A stretch of DNA of 35,064 nt. It comes from an archaeon (lineage in GTDB: Archaea; Thermoplasmatota; E2; UBA202; JdFR-43). The notes under the pieces are model-generated. The model ran no database searches. It was not told the origin of the DNA and saw only the letters and a program-made list of their open reading frames with translations. The DNA is taken from NCBI GenBank assembly GCA_024275755.1, contig JAJRYN010000158.1:1-35064 (forward strand), in the 5' to 3' direction. A program made the position numbers and the translations under genes. Positions 16,336-24,756 of the stretch are shown here, one piece after another. Numbering within the stretch: position 1 is the stretch's first letter; every line of letters starts with the position of its first letter.

Positions 16336-17703
16336 ATGGTTAACAGAAAATATGTTGTTTTAAGTGTGTTTCTGATGATTTTATTTAGTTATTCTATTGG
16401 AGGAGCAATTATAAAAAATGAGGATAAGAAAGAGAAAGAAAATTTGGGCAATGAACAGATTTTTTCTAGCAATTATAAATTTTTCAGTGAGGCAAACGAT
16501 GGCCTGATTGATAGGCTGATAGAAAGATTGATGAAAATGGCTCATATGTCTGCTCTTTCTGCTGCAATAGTTATAGGTGATGAAGTTGTGTGGACAAAAG
16601 GATTCGGACTTTATGACAGAGAAAATAGAAAGGAGGCGAATGAAGAAACAATTTATTTGGTTGCTTCAATATCAAAAACATTCACAGCTACAGCCATAAT
16701 GCAGTTATATGAGAAAGGACTTCTGGACATAGACGAGGATGTTAACAAATATCTGCCCTTTTCTCTAAGAAATCCGAAATATCCGGATGTGCCAATTACA
16801 GTTCGCATGCTGCTTGCTCATCAATCCAGCTTGGCTGAGGATCCGCCAGCTTTCTATTCTTATATTCCTGGAGATTTGGAAGTAGTTGGCTATCCATATC
16901 CATGGCTTGAGCAGTATCTCGTTCCTGGAGAAATTCATTACAAGCCGCAGGTATGGAGCGATTATGAACCAGGAGAAAAAATGTATTATGCAAATGTGGG
17001 CTACAGCCTGCTTGGCTATCTCGTTGAAATAGTCTCTGGAAAATCCTTTGAAGAATATTGCAGGGAAAATATTTTTGAGCCATTGGGAATGAAAAATTCA
17101 AGCTTTAGATTGTCTAACCTAGATGCAAGGAAGGTGGCTGTGCCTTACATATATTATCGCGGCGAATACTGGCCCCTCCTCCATTACGGCATTCTTGACT
17201 ATCCAGCAGGAGGACTCAGAACAAATGTTATAGACTTGTCTCGTTTTTTGATTGCTCATATGAATGGTGGCATTTATGATGGCGTACGAATTTTAAATGA
17301 GGATAGTGTTGATGAAATGCATACTGTGCAGTATCCAAGCAACACATATAATTTTCAATATGGTCTGGGGTTCCAAATATGGAAAATTGGCGGGGAAAAA
17401 TATGTTGGGCATACAGGCGGGCTGTATGGAGTGGCAACAAAAATGGTTTACAGGCAGAGTGATAAAACAGGCATAATTTTCTTCACAAATAAAGAAGTGA
17501 GGAATTTGAGAGAAATAATTGCCTTTTCTCTGATAGAACGCTTGTTATTCTGGAAGGCAAGCGGATTTAAGGCGGAAGAGCTAAAGCAGGAAAAAATAAG
17601 AGATACAGTTTTCGCCAATGCACATCTCCTCAGAGATTTTAATCTTGATGATAGCAAAATAGATAGCGAGATCAAAAGCTTGCTCTCTGCCCTTCTTCTT
17701 TAA
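16336..17703 (+). CDS. Exported beta-lactamase-fold serine hydrolase (class C/PBP4*-like)
   Basis: 455 aa with a signal peptide or signal anchor (VVLSVFLMILFSYSIGGAII). The catalytic S111-x-x-K114 is in LVASISKTFTATA, the second motif Y218-A-N220 is in MYYANVGYSLLGYLVE, and the third is GHTGGLYG. These three fix the beta-lactamase/transpeptidase-like family (PF00144). The family includes esterases, D-amino-acid peptidases and class C beta-lactamases. Archaea have no murein, so a peptidase or esterase role is more likely than resistance. A short helical C-terminal tail follows the domain. TATA-like AAATTAAATATTC lies about 25 bases before the ATG. Its 3' end overlaps the convergent epimerase gene by 32 bases. 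Confidence 0.9.
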   Translation: MVNRKYVVLSVFLMILFSYSIGGAIIKNEDKKEKENLGNEQIFSSNYKFFSEANDGLIDRLIERLMKMAHMSALSAAIVIGDEVVWTKGFGLYDRENRKEANEETIYLVASISKTFTATAIMQLYEKGLLDIDEDVNKYLPFSLRNPKYPDVPITVRMLLAHQSSLAEDPPAFYSYIPGDLEVVGYPYPWLEQYLVPGEIHYKPQVWSDYEPGEKMYYANVGYSLLGYLVEIVSGKSFEEYCRENIFEPLGMKNSSFRLSNLDARKVAVPYIYYRGEYWPLLHYGILDYPAGGLRTNVIDLSRFLIAHMNGGIYDGVRILNEDSVDEMHTVQYPSNTYNFQYGLGFQIWKIGGEKYVGHTGGLYGVATKMVYRQSDKTGIIFFTNKEVRNLREIIAFSLIERLLFWKASGFKAEELKQEKIRDTVFANAHLLRDFNLDDSKIDSEIKSLLSALLL

Positions 17704-18628
17704 TTCCTTTATACCATTCAACCATATCTTTAACTGTTGCCTTTAAATCATAGCCTGGCTTATAACCCAGTTCTTTCTTTGCCTTTTCACAGCTTATTCT
17801 TCTGGTTGTGCCAAAAGATTTTACTCTGAATCTCGTTAATGACGGCTCTTTTGCAAATGTTTCAGAAAGAAAAGCAGCAAGGTAGGCGAGAAAATATGGT
17901 ACATGTTTTTTTGGCTCCTCAACACCGAGTCCATTTGCAATTTCTCTAAATAGTTCTTCAATTCGACAGACAAAACTCACAACATTGAAAATTTCTCCTT
18001 TTTCATCTTTTTCAAGAGCAAGTCTCAGGCAAAGAGCAACATCTTTTGGGTGAGCAATAGTAATATAATTTTTCCCATCTCCAATATATGCCATCTTTTG
18101 CTCCTCCATTTTAGATAATAGCATGAAAGCGGCTTTTGATCCAGCACCCAGTACTAAAGGCGGCCGTATAACAGAAATGTGCATATCCTCATATTCATTT
18201 AGCACATTTTCTGCCTCAAGCTTTGAGCGCTGATACGCATTTATTGGTTTCTTTGGGCTATCTTCTGTTATCCATTCATTGGTATTGGGAAAACCGTAAA
18301 CGCCTGCTGAACTTGTATATATTATTCTTCCCACCCCATTTTTTTTACACATCTCTGCCACATTTCTTGTTCCTTCAACATTTACTTCAAAAAATTTTCT
18401 CCTATCGCCATAATCTGCTGCATAAGCAGCATTATGAAAAACTGCATCTATGCCATGAAAAGCTTTTTGCAAAGTGGAGAGCTTTGTTATATCTCCTTTC
18501 ATAACCTCAACGCCCTCAACTTTTATTGCTCTCCTTGTCAATGCTCTCACTTCATATCCGTGCTTCATTAGCTCGTTCAGCAAATATCTGCCTATGAATC
18601 CACTTGCTCCTGTAACCAAAACTTTCAT
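17672..18628 (-). CDS. NAD(P)-dependent epimerase/dehydratase (extended SDR family)
   Basis: 318 aa from the ATG at 18628. The frame is open further upstream, but the conserved first strand MKVLVTGASGFIGRYLL begins here. The cofactor loop is GASGFIG (7-13). The active site has S106/S107 in IIYTSSAGVYG and Y132-x-x-x-K136 in AYQRSKLEAE. The C-terminal substrate domain (DVALCLRLALEK, EIFNVV) is complete. The closest functional classes are UDP-sugar epimerases and 3-beta-hydroxysteroid-dehydrogenase-like enzymes; the sequence alone does not decide between them. The gene is convergent with the beta-lactamase-fold gene, sharing 32 bases of coding sequence at the 3' ends. Confidence 0.88.
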   Translation of the reverse strand: MKVLVTGASGFIGRYLLNELMKHGYEVRALTRRAIKVEGVEVMKGDITKLSTLQKAFHGIDAVFHNAAYAADYGDRRKFFEVNVEGTRNVAEMCKKNGVGRIIYTSSAGVYGFPNTNEWITEDSPKKPINAYQRSKLEAENVLNEYEDMHISVIRPPLVLGAGSKAAFMLLSKMEEQKMAYIGDGKNYITIAHPKDVALCLRLALEKDEKGEIFNVVSFVCRIEELFREIANGLGVEEPKKHVPYFLAYLAAFLSETFAKEPSLTRFRVKSFGTTRRISCEKAKKELGYKPGYDLKATVKDMVEWYKGIKEEGQRASF

Positions 18629-18734
18629 TGTATGCAAAAATACAACAATATTTAATTCCTGTGATTTTAAATGGACATAATTCCAGAAAACAAATAAATG
18701 AATGAGTTGCTTTTTGTATATCATGTTTTAAGGT

Positions 18735-18754
18735 AAATGTTACAAAATGTTACA
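18735..18754 (+). repeat. Tandem AAATGTTACA x2 upstream of the tfs promoter
   Basis: Two exact 10-bp copies (18735-18744 and 18745-18754), followed by AACATT. One turn of DNA per repeat would place two bound proteins on the same face. The site lies about 45 bases before the TATA box of transcription factor S. Confidence 0.4.
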
Positions 18755-18823
18755 AACATTTTATTTTCATTCATTTTATTGGGTTCTCACAAAATATTTA
18801 TATTGCATTCTCTTCCTTCTTTC

Positions 18824-19120
18824 ATGTTCTGTCCTGAATGTGGCTCTCTGCTCTACCCAAAAGGCAAGGAAATGGTTTGCAGGAGATGTGGCTATAAAAA
18901 GACGAAAGAGATAGAAAGAATAATAGTCTCAAAAAGAAGAGACTTGGATTCAGCAATAATTGAAGAAGATATGCAATTGCTGCCAAAAACAAATGTTGTG
19001 TGCCCAAAATGCGGGCACAATGAAGCTTACTGGGTTCTCCGTCAGACAAGAGCCGCTGATGAGCCTGAGACAAGGATATATACCTGCACAAAATGTGGCT
19101 ACAGATGGAGAGAATATTAA
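18824..19120 (+). CDS. tfs: Transcription factor S (archaeal TFIIS-like RNA cleavage factor)
   Basis: 98 aa from the ATG at 18824. It stimulates RNA polymerase to cleave backtracked transcripts. The N-terminal zinc ribbon is C3-P-E-C6 ... C19-R-R-C22, and the C-terminal ribbon is C60-P-K-C63 ... C88-T-K-C91. The catalytic acidic tip D79-E80 is in RQTRAADEPETRIYTC, so it is an active type rather than an inhibitory paralogue. The length is slightly under the usual 100-110 aa because the linker is short. A TATA-like ATTTATATT ends about 20-25 bases before the ATG, so the transcript is probably leaderless; an earlier in-frame ATG lies upstream of this box. Confidence 0.95.
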   Translation: MFCPECGSLLYPKGKEMVCRRCGYKKTKEIERIIVSKRRDLDSAIIEEDMQLLPKTNVVCPKCGHNEAYWVLRQTRAADEPETRIYTCTKCGYRWREY

Positions 19121-19213
19121 GTGGTTTTTGTTGCAGCTGTATGAATTAAGAAAATATTTTTCATTTTCAGTTCATTTCATGAAAATAAAGAATAGGGGAA
19201 AGGAGAAGATTTT

Positions 19214-21913
19214 TTATCCATTATTTACTGGCTGATAAGGGTTAAATGCTGGGTCTCCATACAATGTGAATTCATGGAGGCAAACATATTTCTTGTCCAT
19301 ATATTTTCCATATTCAAATCTTGCATTCGTGTTTGTATCTGTATCCGTATTACCTAATGGCGTATCCAGAGGAGGAGTCCAGAGGAATGTTGAGTTTGCA
19401 TCTTTCGGAAGATACTTGTTCTTTGCATTCTTCAACGCCATTCCAACTGTGCTATCATTCTGTATCAAATCGAGAACAAAGTCCTCTGCCACCACTGCAC
19501 CAAAGTGTGGCTCTGGATATTCTCCATTTATTAGCCGATTAAGCAAAGCTTTCACAAATCCTTTGGCTCCAAATCCCTTGAATATTAAACCTGGCTCTAA
19601 ATAGCCTGGATCTGCAGTAACACGAGTTGCGCCAATGTATGCATTTACACCTGCATGAAGATAGGCCTGACTCAGGCAATTTTCTGGAATCAATCCATCT
19701 GTTCTTCCTGTTATACAGCTCAAAACGAATATAACGCTTGGCCCGTAGTCCATGTTAACGACATATCTCACAGCATATGCTCCCTTGCTTGACAATCCGC
19801 TTGAAATGCCCAAGCCACCTAGGAAGCGGGAAAGCCATGTTATTGGCGGGAATCCTCTTGAATCCAGCAATACATCTCCAGATTCATACAGGTAATAGAT
19901 ACCATGATTGAAGACAAATATCAGATTGCTGTTCTCCTGATATTTTCCTCCCTTAACAACCCTGTCCCCACTGATAAATTCAACGAAACGTGGGAATGGG
20001 ATATTAAGGCGACTTGTATATTTAGCCAAATCTTCAAAGCCCTCGCGCTGTGAAGCAAGTAAATGTGTCCTCCTTACATTATATCCTCCTTTCTCCATAT
20101 CATGAGCTAGCCTTAAGTTAATAAGGAGGCTCTCTCCACTTGGCCATTTTGTTGGTTCTTTATGTCCTGTAATCATATTGGTTATGGTGGTGATTATTGG
20201 AATCCACTGGAATTCCAAGCCGGCACCAGTCTGAACAGTTGCATTGTTCTTCCAATCGCCAAGCTGCTGAATGATTTTGTCATAAAAGACGGTTCTTGCT
20301 ATTAGGGCTGAGCAATCTTCTGCATCATAACCAGTTACTCTGCCAACAGCATTTTCCATTTCTGGCCAGTATGTGAATGAATTATTCTCAACATCATTTG
20401 GCTTTGGATCTATATCACCATAGATAAAATCACTTGGAAGTAGCACACCAATAATATTATCGCTGTCTGGATTGTAATAATAATACATTGGCACCATCGT
20501 TGGATCAGCCATTATTGCAATATAAATTGGATTGTTTCTGTAATGCCTCCATAATGCTTCTGTATCATCAGCAGAAATATTTGCAATTTTTGCAAGCAAC
20601 CTGTTGAGCTGTTCATGTATCTTCATAACGTGCTCATTGCATGGATCAACTAATGCTTCATTGGTTGATGGATATACCACGCCTTCTATGCCTATGCTTT
20701 CATTACCAGCAAATGCAAATTCTGGCTTTGCAAATACAATGCCACGATGATAGGCTGTCAGATAAGGTGCCATGCTGGAAAGATTGTTCATTAATGGCTC
20801 CAGGGGTGAGTCAACTTCTTCCACCTTTATTTTCAATCTGTATTTTCCATTCAGAGTTGAAACCCATCTTCCTAGGACTTGTGTAACATATTTTCCTGGC
20901 TTGTTATATATTATTGTTTCGACATGAACTTTGTCAACAACAATGTCTCCGTTCTCTACTTCTGGTATACCAGCTGCTGTGGATGTATAAACATAAACTT
21001 CGTCATCCGGATTGAATATGAGCAGAATCAAATCATCTCCAAGCTCGCTCACGTGCTCAGAATTTTCATTTATCAAATCTATTTTGAGGCGGGCGTATTC
21101 ATAGTCCTCTGGAATAACAAATGTATTTATGCTGAATAATCCGCTCAGCAGAGCATTTACAGTTTGAGCAGGAAGAATGTTGATTGAAGCTGTTTCATTC
21201 TCAAATTCATATTCTGTTTCATTCAACACCCTAACCTTTGTTACATCCAACGGGTTGGTAATTGTTACATAATCTATATCTCCAAATTTATTTTTAACAA
21301 GCTCGATAACAAAATCATTTATTTCCTCAACACTGTCAAACCTCCATGTCATTTCATGTCCTTCTAAATTGCCACATATAAAGGTATATTTCACTCCCAG
21401 CTTTTTAAGAATGCTTCTCACATTATTTGTATCATTTGTTACAAAAATCGGTATATTCAGATAGCTGGCAATAGGAGCAGCAACTATACCAAGTTCATAC
21501 CCACGCTGGCTATTTTCTATGAGCAAGGCTGCATCGCTCTTCTTCCATGCCTCGCTGAGCTCAATGGATACATTTTCTGGCGAGCCTCCTCTTATTTCTT
21601 TATATGAAGCAGGATAAAAATCAATGAATCTTTCAACTGGTTTCGATGGATTATCAAAATTTTCTACAAGCAATGGTTCAACATGCTGACCCTCTTCATC
21701 ATAATACAATGCTACAGGAGTAGCTATCACTGCATAAAATGGATTTTCCTCACTTACAATTACTGGCGTTGCTCCATAGTTCCTTTCCGACTTTATTTTA
21801 TCGATGGTTTCCATGCTGAATCCACTTACTTCCGTAAACTTCTCAACACAACCAGTTAATACAGGCAAAGAAATCGCTAACACTACCAGTATTGCCAACT
21901 TTTTCCTTTCCAT
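19214..21913 (-). CDS. C25 (gingipain)-like cysteine peptidase lipoprotein
   Basis: 899 aa from the ATG at 21913. The frame extends upstream, but only this start gives the lipoprotein signal MERKKLAILVVLAISLP ending in VLTGC (C22). Residues about 140-180 (YLNIPIFVTNDTNNVRSILKKLGVKYTFICG) resemble a cell-wall-binding-repeat-2 segment. The C25 domain spans about 460-895. The catalytic His is in LIFVFNHGIYY (H670) and the Cys in VIFVLSCITGRTDG (C733), followed by GVNAYIGATRV and the terminal LYGDPAFNPY. With both residues present, it is probably an active membrane-anchored peptidase digesting proteins outside the cell. The 1013-aa protein at 1035-4076 is a distant relative. The leader carries AGAGGGATAGG before the ATG. 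Confidence 0.85.
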   Translation of the reverse strand: MERKKLAILVVLAISLPVLTGCVEKFTEVSGFSMETIDKIKSERNYGATPVIVSEENPFYAVIATPVALYYDEEGQHVEPLLVENFDNPSKPVERFIDFYPASYKEIRGGSPENVSIELSEAWKKSDAALLIENSQRGYELGIVAAPIASYLNIPIFVTNDTNNVRSILKKLGVKYTFICGNLEGHEMTWRFDSVEEINDFVIELVKNKFGDIDYVTITNPLDVTKVRVLNETEYEFENETASINILPAQTVNALLSGLFSINTFVIPEDYEYARLKIDLINENSEHVSELGDDLILLIFNPDDEVYVYTSTAAGIPEVENGDIVVDKVHVETIIYNKPGKYVTQVLGRWVSTLNGKYRLKIKVEEVDSPLEPLMNNLSSMAPYLTAYHRGIVFAKPEFAFAGNESIGIEGVVYPSTNEALVDPCNEHVMKIHEQLNRLLAKIANISADDTEALWRHYRNNPIYIAIMADPTMVPMYYYYNPDSDNIIGVLLPSDFIYGDIDPKPNDVENNSFTYWPEMENAVGRVTGYDAEDCSALIARTVFYDKIIQQLGDWKNNATVQTGAGLEFQWIPIITTITNMITGHKEPTKWPSGESLLINLRLAHDMEKGGYNVRRTHLLASQREGFEDLAKYTSRLNIPFPRFVEFISGDRVVKGGKYQENSNLIFVFNHGIYYLYESGDVLLDSRGFPPITWLSRFLGGLGISSGLSSKGAYAVRYVVNMDYGPSVIFVLSCITGRTDGLIPENCLSQAYLHAGVNAYIGATRVTADPGYLEPGLIFKGFGAKGFVKALLNRLINGEYPEPHFGAVVAEDFVLDLIQNDSTVGMALKNAKNKYLPKDANSTFLWTPPLDTPLGNTDTDTNTNARFEYGKYMDKKYVCLHEFTLYGDPAFNPYQPVNNG

Positions 21914-21915
21914 AC

Positions 21916-21938
21916 CTATCCCTCTTAATATGTTATGC
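21916..21938 (-). promoter_or_regulatory. Leader motif of the C25-like lipoprotein gene
   Basis: Minus strand: GGCATAACAT, ATTAAG, AGGGAT, then the start codon. It repeats the blocks seen before the PKD-protein gene. A TATA-like TTATTATAGG lies about 17 bases further upstream, inside the divergent radical-SAM reading frame. Confidence 0.4.
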
Positions 21939-22825
21939 CATTCATGCCTATAATAATTTCGCTCAAAAACAAGAGCAAAGGAAGGAATGAAAGGGGTGTG
22001 GTGTACATTCATGCCTCTAGAGGATGCAAAAGGGGATGCCCTTTTTGTGGTGTATGGAAAATTGAACCAAAATTTATACCAGAAAAGAGTGTCAAGCACA
22101 AGATTAAATATAAAAAAATAGTATTTTACGATAACAACCTTTTGATGAACCCGTATATTGAAGATATATTGCAAGAACTTATTGAACTTAAAAAAGAAAA
22201 AAAGATAACTTGGTGCGAGAGTCAAAGTGGTTTCGATGGTAGGGTTTTACTTGAGAAACCCCATCTTGCCAAAATGATTAAGGAAGCAGGTTTTAGATAC
22301 CCAAGAATTGCATGGGATTGGGAATATAAACAGCATCCAATAATTAAAAAGCAAATAGACCTTCTTAAGGCAGCTGGTTATTCTTCTAAAGAGATATTCG
22401 TGTTTATGTTGTATAACTGGGAAATACCTTTTGAGGAGATGGAAAAAAAGAGAATAAAATGTTGGGAATGGAAGGTCCAAATCGCTGATTGTAGATATAG
22501 GCCCTTAGACCAACTATTTGATAACTATAATCCACGAATTATAGGGCAAACTAAAGAGGAGTATTACATTCATGAGAAAGCGGGTTGGACCGATGCACTT
22601 GTTAAACAATTCAGAAAAAATGTAAGGGAACAAAACATTTGTGTGAGGCACGGTTTTCCCTTTTATTCCAGAAGTTTCGAACACAAAAAATTTGGTAAGG
22701 AAATTAGGAAAAAGGTGAAGGAATTAAAAAATATCAAAGATAAAATAAAATTCCTCGAAAGTATCGGGGCTGAATATTGGATACCTAACCGTATTAGATA
22801 TCCACGGAGTAATAGTCTCTCATAA
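21935..22825 (+). CDS. Radical SAM protein, probably 5'-truncated
   Basis: 296 aa. The iron-sulfur motif C-x3-C-x2-C is in ASRGCKRGCPFCGVWKIEP. It is followed by KIVFYDNNLLMNPYIEDILQEL and a TIM-barrel-like course (SQSGFDGRVLLEKPHLAKMIKEAGF). Related archaeal and phage-borne proteins that I know of carry roughly 50-80 extra residues before the cysteine motif; here only about 28 precede it, and an in-frame stop (TAA, 21926-21928) lies 6 bases upstream of the ATG. The 5' end also covers the leader and promoter of the divergent lipoprotein gene. This suggests that the front of the gene was lost in a rearrangement. The reaction is unknown. Confidence 0.65.
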   Translation: MPFMPIIISLKNKSKGRNERGVVYIHASRGCKRGCPFCGVWKIEPKFIPEKSVKHKIKYKKIVFYDNNLLMNPYIEDILQELIELKKEKKITWCESQSGFDGRVLLEKPHLAKMIKEAGFRYPRIAWDWEYKQHPIIKKQIDLLKAAGYSSKEIFVFMLYNWEIPFEEMEKKRIKCWEWKVQIADCRYRPLDQLFDNYNPRIIGQTKEEYYIHEKAGWTDALVKQFRKNVREQNICVRHGFPFYSRSFEHKKFGKEIRKKVKELKNIKDKIKFLESIGAEYWIPNRIRYPRSNSLS

Positions 22826-22844
22826 AAAATTTTTGATTTATTCT

Positions 22845-23003
22845 TCACTCTATCCTCGGTTTCAGTATCGTCCCCAGATATGCCTTCCTTAACTCTTCTT
22901 TATTTATGTGATATATATTGCCTCATTTCTCGCATTGCTTTACAGCTTCTCACCCTTGTTCTATTCTTCCTTCCGCCTTGTCAAAAATTAAGTAATGAAA
23001 AAG
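22845..23003 (-). pseudogene. Possible gene remnant in frame after the nucleotidyltransferase stop
   Basis: Directly after the TAG of the nucleotidyltransferase gene, the same frame reads protein-like sequence: HYLIFDKAEGRIEQG, stop, EAVKQCEK, stop, then GNIYHINKEELRKAYLGTIL and KPRIE with a final TGA. The two internal stops are both TGA. Composition is charged and helical, like a real C-terminus. It may be a decayed extension or a separate relic; the family is not recognised. The remaining bases of this gap (22826-22844) show nothing. Confidence 0.3.
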
Positions 23004-23798
23004 CTATTCTTTTTTCATGATTATATTTCCCTCTGTCTTTATTTTTTCTTGTTTTTCTAATTTTTGGGCTAATTTTTTGATCCAGTTTTCATCTTGCTGC
23101 ATTTCTTTTGCGAGTTCCTCTATGGTATAACTCCTGCGATTTATCTTTTCTAAAATTAAAGAAATGGCAGCATCTTCTTCCGCCATTTTTTCTATTTCTT
23201 TTATATTTGGCACAACGATTCCATAATCCTCCTGCAACCTCATTAACCTTTGAAAAAGATATGCAATCCAGGCAATGTTGGAATTTTCACTCTGCCATTT
23301 TATTTCCTCTTTTATCACTTCAAAATCTAATCCCTGCAAGTAAAGAATGTGCATATCTTCCAAATCTCTTTCTCTTTCTGTTATACCTTTGAATAAGAAT
23401 ATATCTTCCTTTGATAGAAGAAAAAGTTTTAGATTTTTAAAATCAAACTGCATTTCTCTGCATCTACTCATCATATGAGGAGATAAAATTAAGCCATGAC
23501 AGACAACTTTTATGAATACATCCCATCTAAAACCATCTTTATTTTCCATTACCAATCTTGATCCCATTTTCTGGTATAGTGGCAAATATTTTTCTTTATA
23601 TCCACACTTCAACAATACATCTTTAAGAATTGCCAGCTCTTTTTCTTCGTTCAAAATAATATCTATGTCTCTTGTTGCATCTTTTAGGCCGAGTAAACTC
23701 ATATTTCCTCCACCAATCAAGTATAGTTTGATTTGCTTATCTATGGCGTTATCGATTTTCTTCAACTCTTTATGGATATATTCTTTTCCAAAACTCAT
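23004..23798 (-). CDS. Nucleotidyltransferase-fold protein (DUF6036/AbiEii-like)
   Basis: 264 aa. The polymerase-beta-type nucleotidyltransferase core has LYLIGGGNMSLLGLKD (GG at 29-31) followed by T-R-D44-I-D46-I, and a third acid D93 in FRWDVFIK. These are the metal ligands needed for transfer of an NMP. The C-terminal part (about 215-255, RRSYTIEELAKEMQQDENWIKKLAQKL) is a winged-helix-like domain. The start codon overlaps the stop of the upstream HTH gene as ATGA, so the two proteins are made together. AbiEii-type toxins and MNT antitoxins have this fold. Whether this one is toxin, antitoxin or a housekeeping enzyme cannot be told from the sequence. Confidence 0.78.
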   Translation of the reverse strand: MSFGKEYIHKELKKIDNAIDKQIKLYLIGGGNMSLLGLKDATRDIDIILNEEKELAILKDVLLKCGYKEKYLPLYQKMGSRLVMENKDGFRWDVFIKVVCHGLILSPHMMSRCREMQFDFKNLKLFLLSKEDIFLFKGITERERDLEDMHILYLQGLDFEVIKEEIKWQSENSNIAWIAYLFQRLMRLQEDYGIVVPNIKEIEKMAEEDAAISLILEKINRRSYTIEELAKEMQQDENWIKKLAQKLEKQEKIKTEGNIIMKKE

Positions 23799-24688
23799 TT
23801 TATCACCGCATATTCTTTCAAAAGTTCATTATATTCTTCTCTGTTAGGGAAGTCATCAAAATCTTGTTTTTCATCAACATATTTTATTATTTTCGCGGCC
23901 TTCTCTTCCATTTTATATATTTTGGCTATTCTCATCAAGTCTTTTGGCTTTGTTTTTTGATATAAAAGACAGGCATAAGCAATATTTGTTTTGCTATCTG
24001 GTTCGATCAAAACAGTATGGATAATTATATCAGAAATTGTTATATCTCTTCTGGAATAGAAATAATAGTTATACGATGGCATGAAGAGTAAGCCAAAATT
24101 TTTGAAAGCAGATATAGCTGTTAAATGATAATTTTTTTCCTTTATTTCCTTATGAGTTTTTATTAAAAATTCCGGACCCTGTTCCCATATCAAAATTGCC
24201 CCCTCGTCCACTTTTGCCATCTCCATCCTATTCAAAAAACTCTGAAACTCAAAAACGAATGCCCTTAGTATCCTGTGATGCGGATTTATTTTATAGCCAT
24301 TCTTTTTGATCAGGATTCCATATCTCAAAAAATCTTTTATGGCATTGTAAACTGTCTGGCAACTAACTCCAATTATCTTAGCTATAACGGATGATTCATT
24401 TTCTATTACAGAAAGCATTGCTATCCTTCTTTGAGTTAACAATTTCTCGACAGGTAAAGTCGGATATTCCTTGAGAAAATTAAAGAATAGAGAAGCATGC
24501 TTTGTATTTCCCATTTTCAAAAAAATTCTTTTGTTATGTCTTTCTCTGATTATAAAGCCCAGTCTTTCCAAATTCTTCATGGCAACAGATACTTTTCCCT
24601 TGCTTATCTTTACCTTTTCCACAATATCTTTTAAGGCGTCGCCTTCGTTGAAGTTACGAAGAATTTTTAATTCAGTTTTCCCAAGCAT
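23795..24688 (-). CDS. Winged-helix DNA-binding protein paired with the nucleotidyltransferase
   Basis: 297 aa. The N-terminal winged helix (LKILRNFNEGDALKDIVEKVKISKGKVSVAMKNLERLGFI) is of the MarR/ArsR type. A second helix-turn-helix follows (about 85-140, SSVIAKIIGVSCQTVYNAIKDFLRYGILIKKNGY). The C-terminal half (about 145-290) is an unrecognised alpha/beta domain ending in DFPNREEYNELLKEYAVIK. The order of regulator then nucleotidyltransferase with a 4-base overlap recalls AbiEi-AbiEii modules, where the HTH protein is antitoxin and autorepressor. A dyad over its TATA box fits autoregulation. Confidence 0.72.
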   Translation of the reverse strand: MLGKTELKILRNFNEGDALKDIVEKVKISKGKVSVAMKNLERLGFIIRERHNKRIFLKMGNTKHASLFFNFLKEYPTLPVEKLLTQRRIAMLSVIENESSVIAKIIGVSCQTVYNAIKDFLRYGILIKKNGYKINPHHRILRAFVFEFQSFLNRMEMAKVDEGAILIWEQGPEFLIKTHKEIKEKNYHLTAISAFKNFGLLFMPSYNYYFYSRRDITISDIIIHTVLIEPDSKTNIAYACLLYQKTKPKDLMRIAKIYKMEEKAAKIIKYVDEKQDFDDFPNREEYNELLKEYAVIK

Positions 24689-24698
24689 TCAAAAATAA

Positions 24699-24724
24699 GG
24701 GAACTCATTTATATATAAGTTTCC
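24699..24724 (-). promoter_or_regulatory. Dyad overlapping the TATA box of the HTH-nucleotidyltransferase pair
   Basis: Arms GGGAACT (24699-24705) and AGTTTCC (24718-24724), matching at six of seven positions, enclose CATTTATATATA. The TATA-like core is about 25 bases before the ATG at 24688. A protein bound to the arms would block TBP, as expected for a self-repressing HTH protein. Confidence 0.5.
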
Positions 24725-24756
24725 TTTTATTTGAAAATTTGCATGGTACATCATCT

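Noticed and set aside
22845-23003. TGA codons read as selenocysteine or cysteine in the sequence after the nucleotidyltransferase
   Set aside because: The segment is preceded by a TAG, no SECIS-like element was seen, and CGA-to-TGA decay explains both codons.
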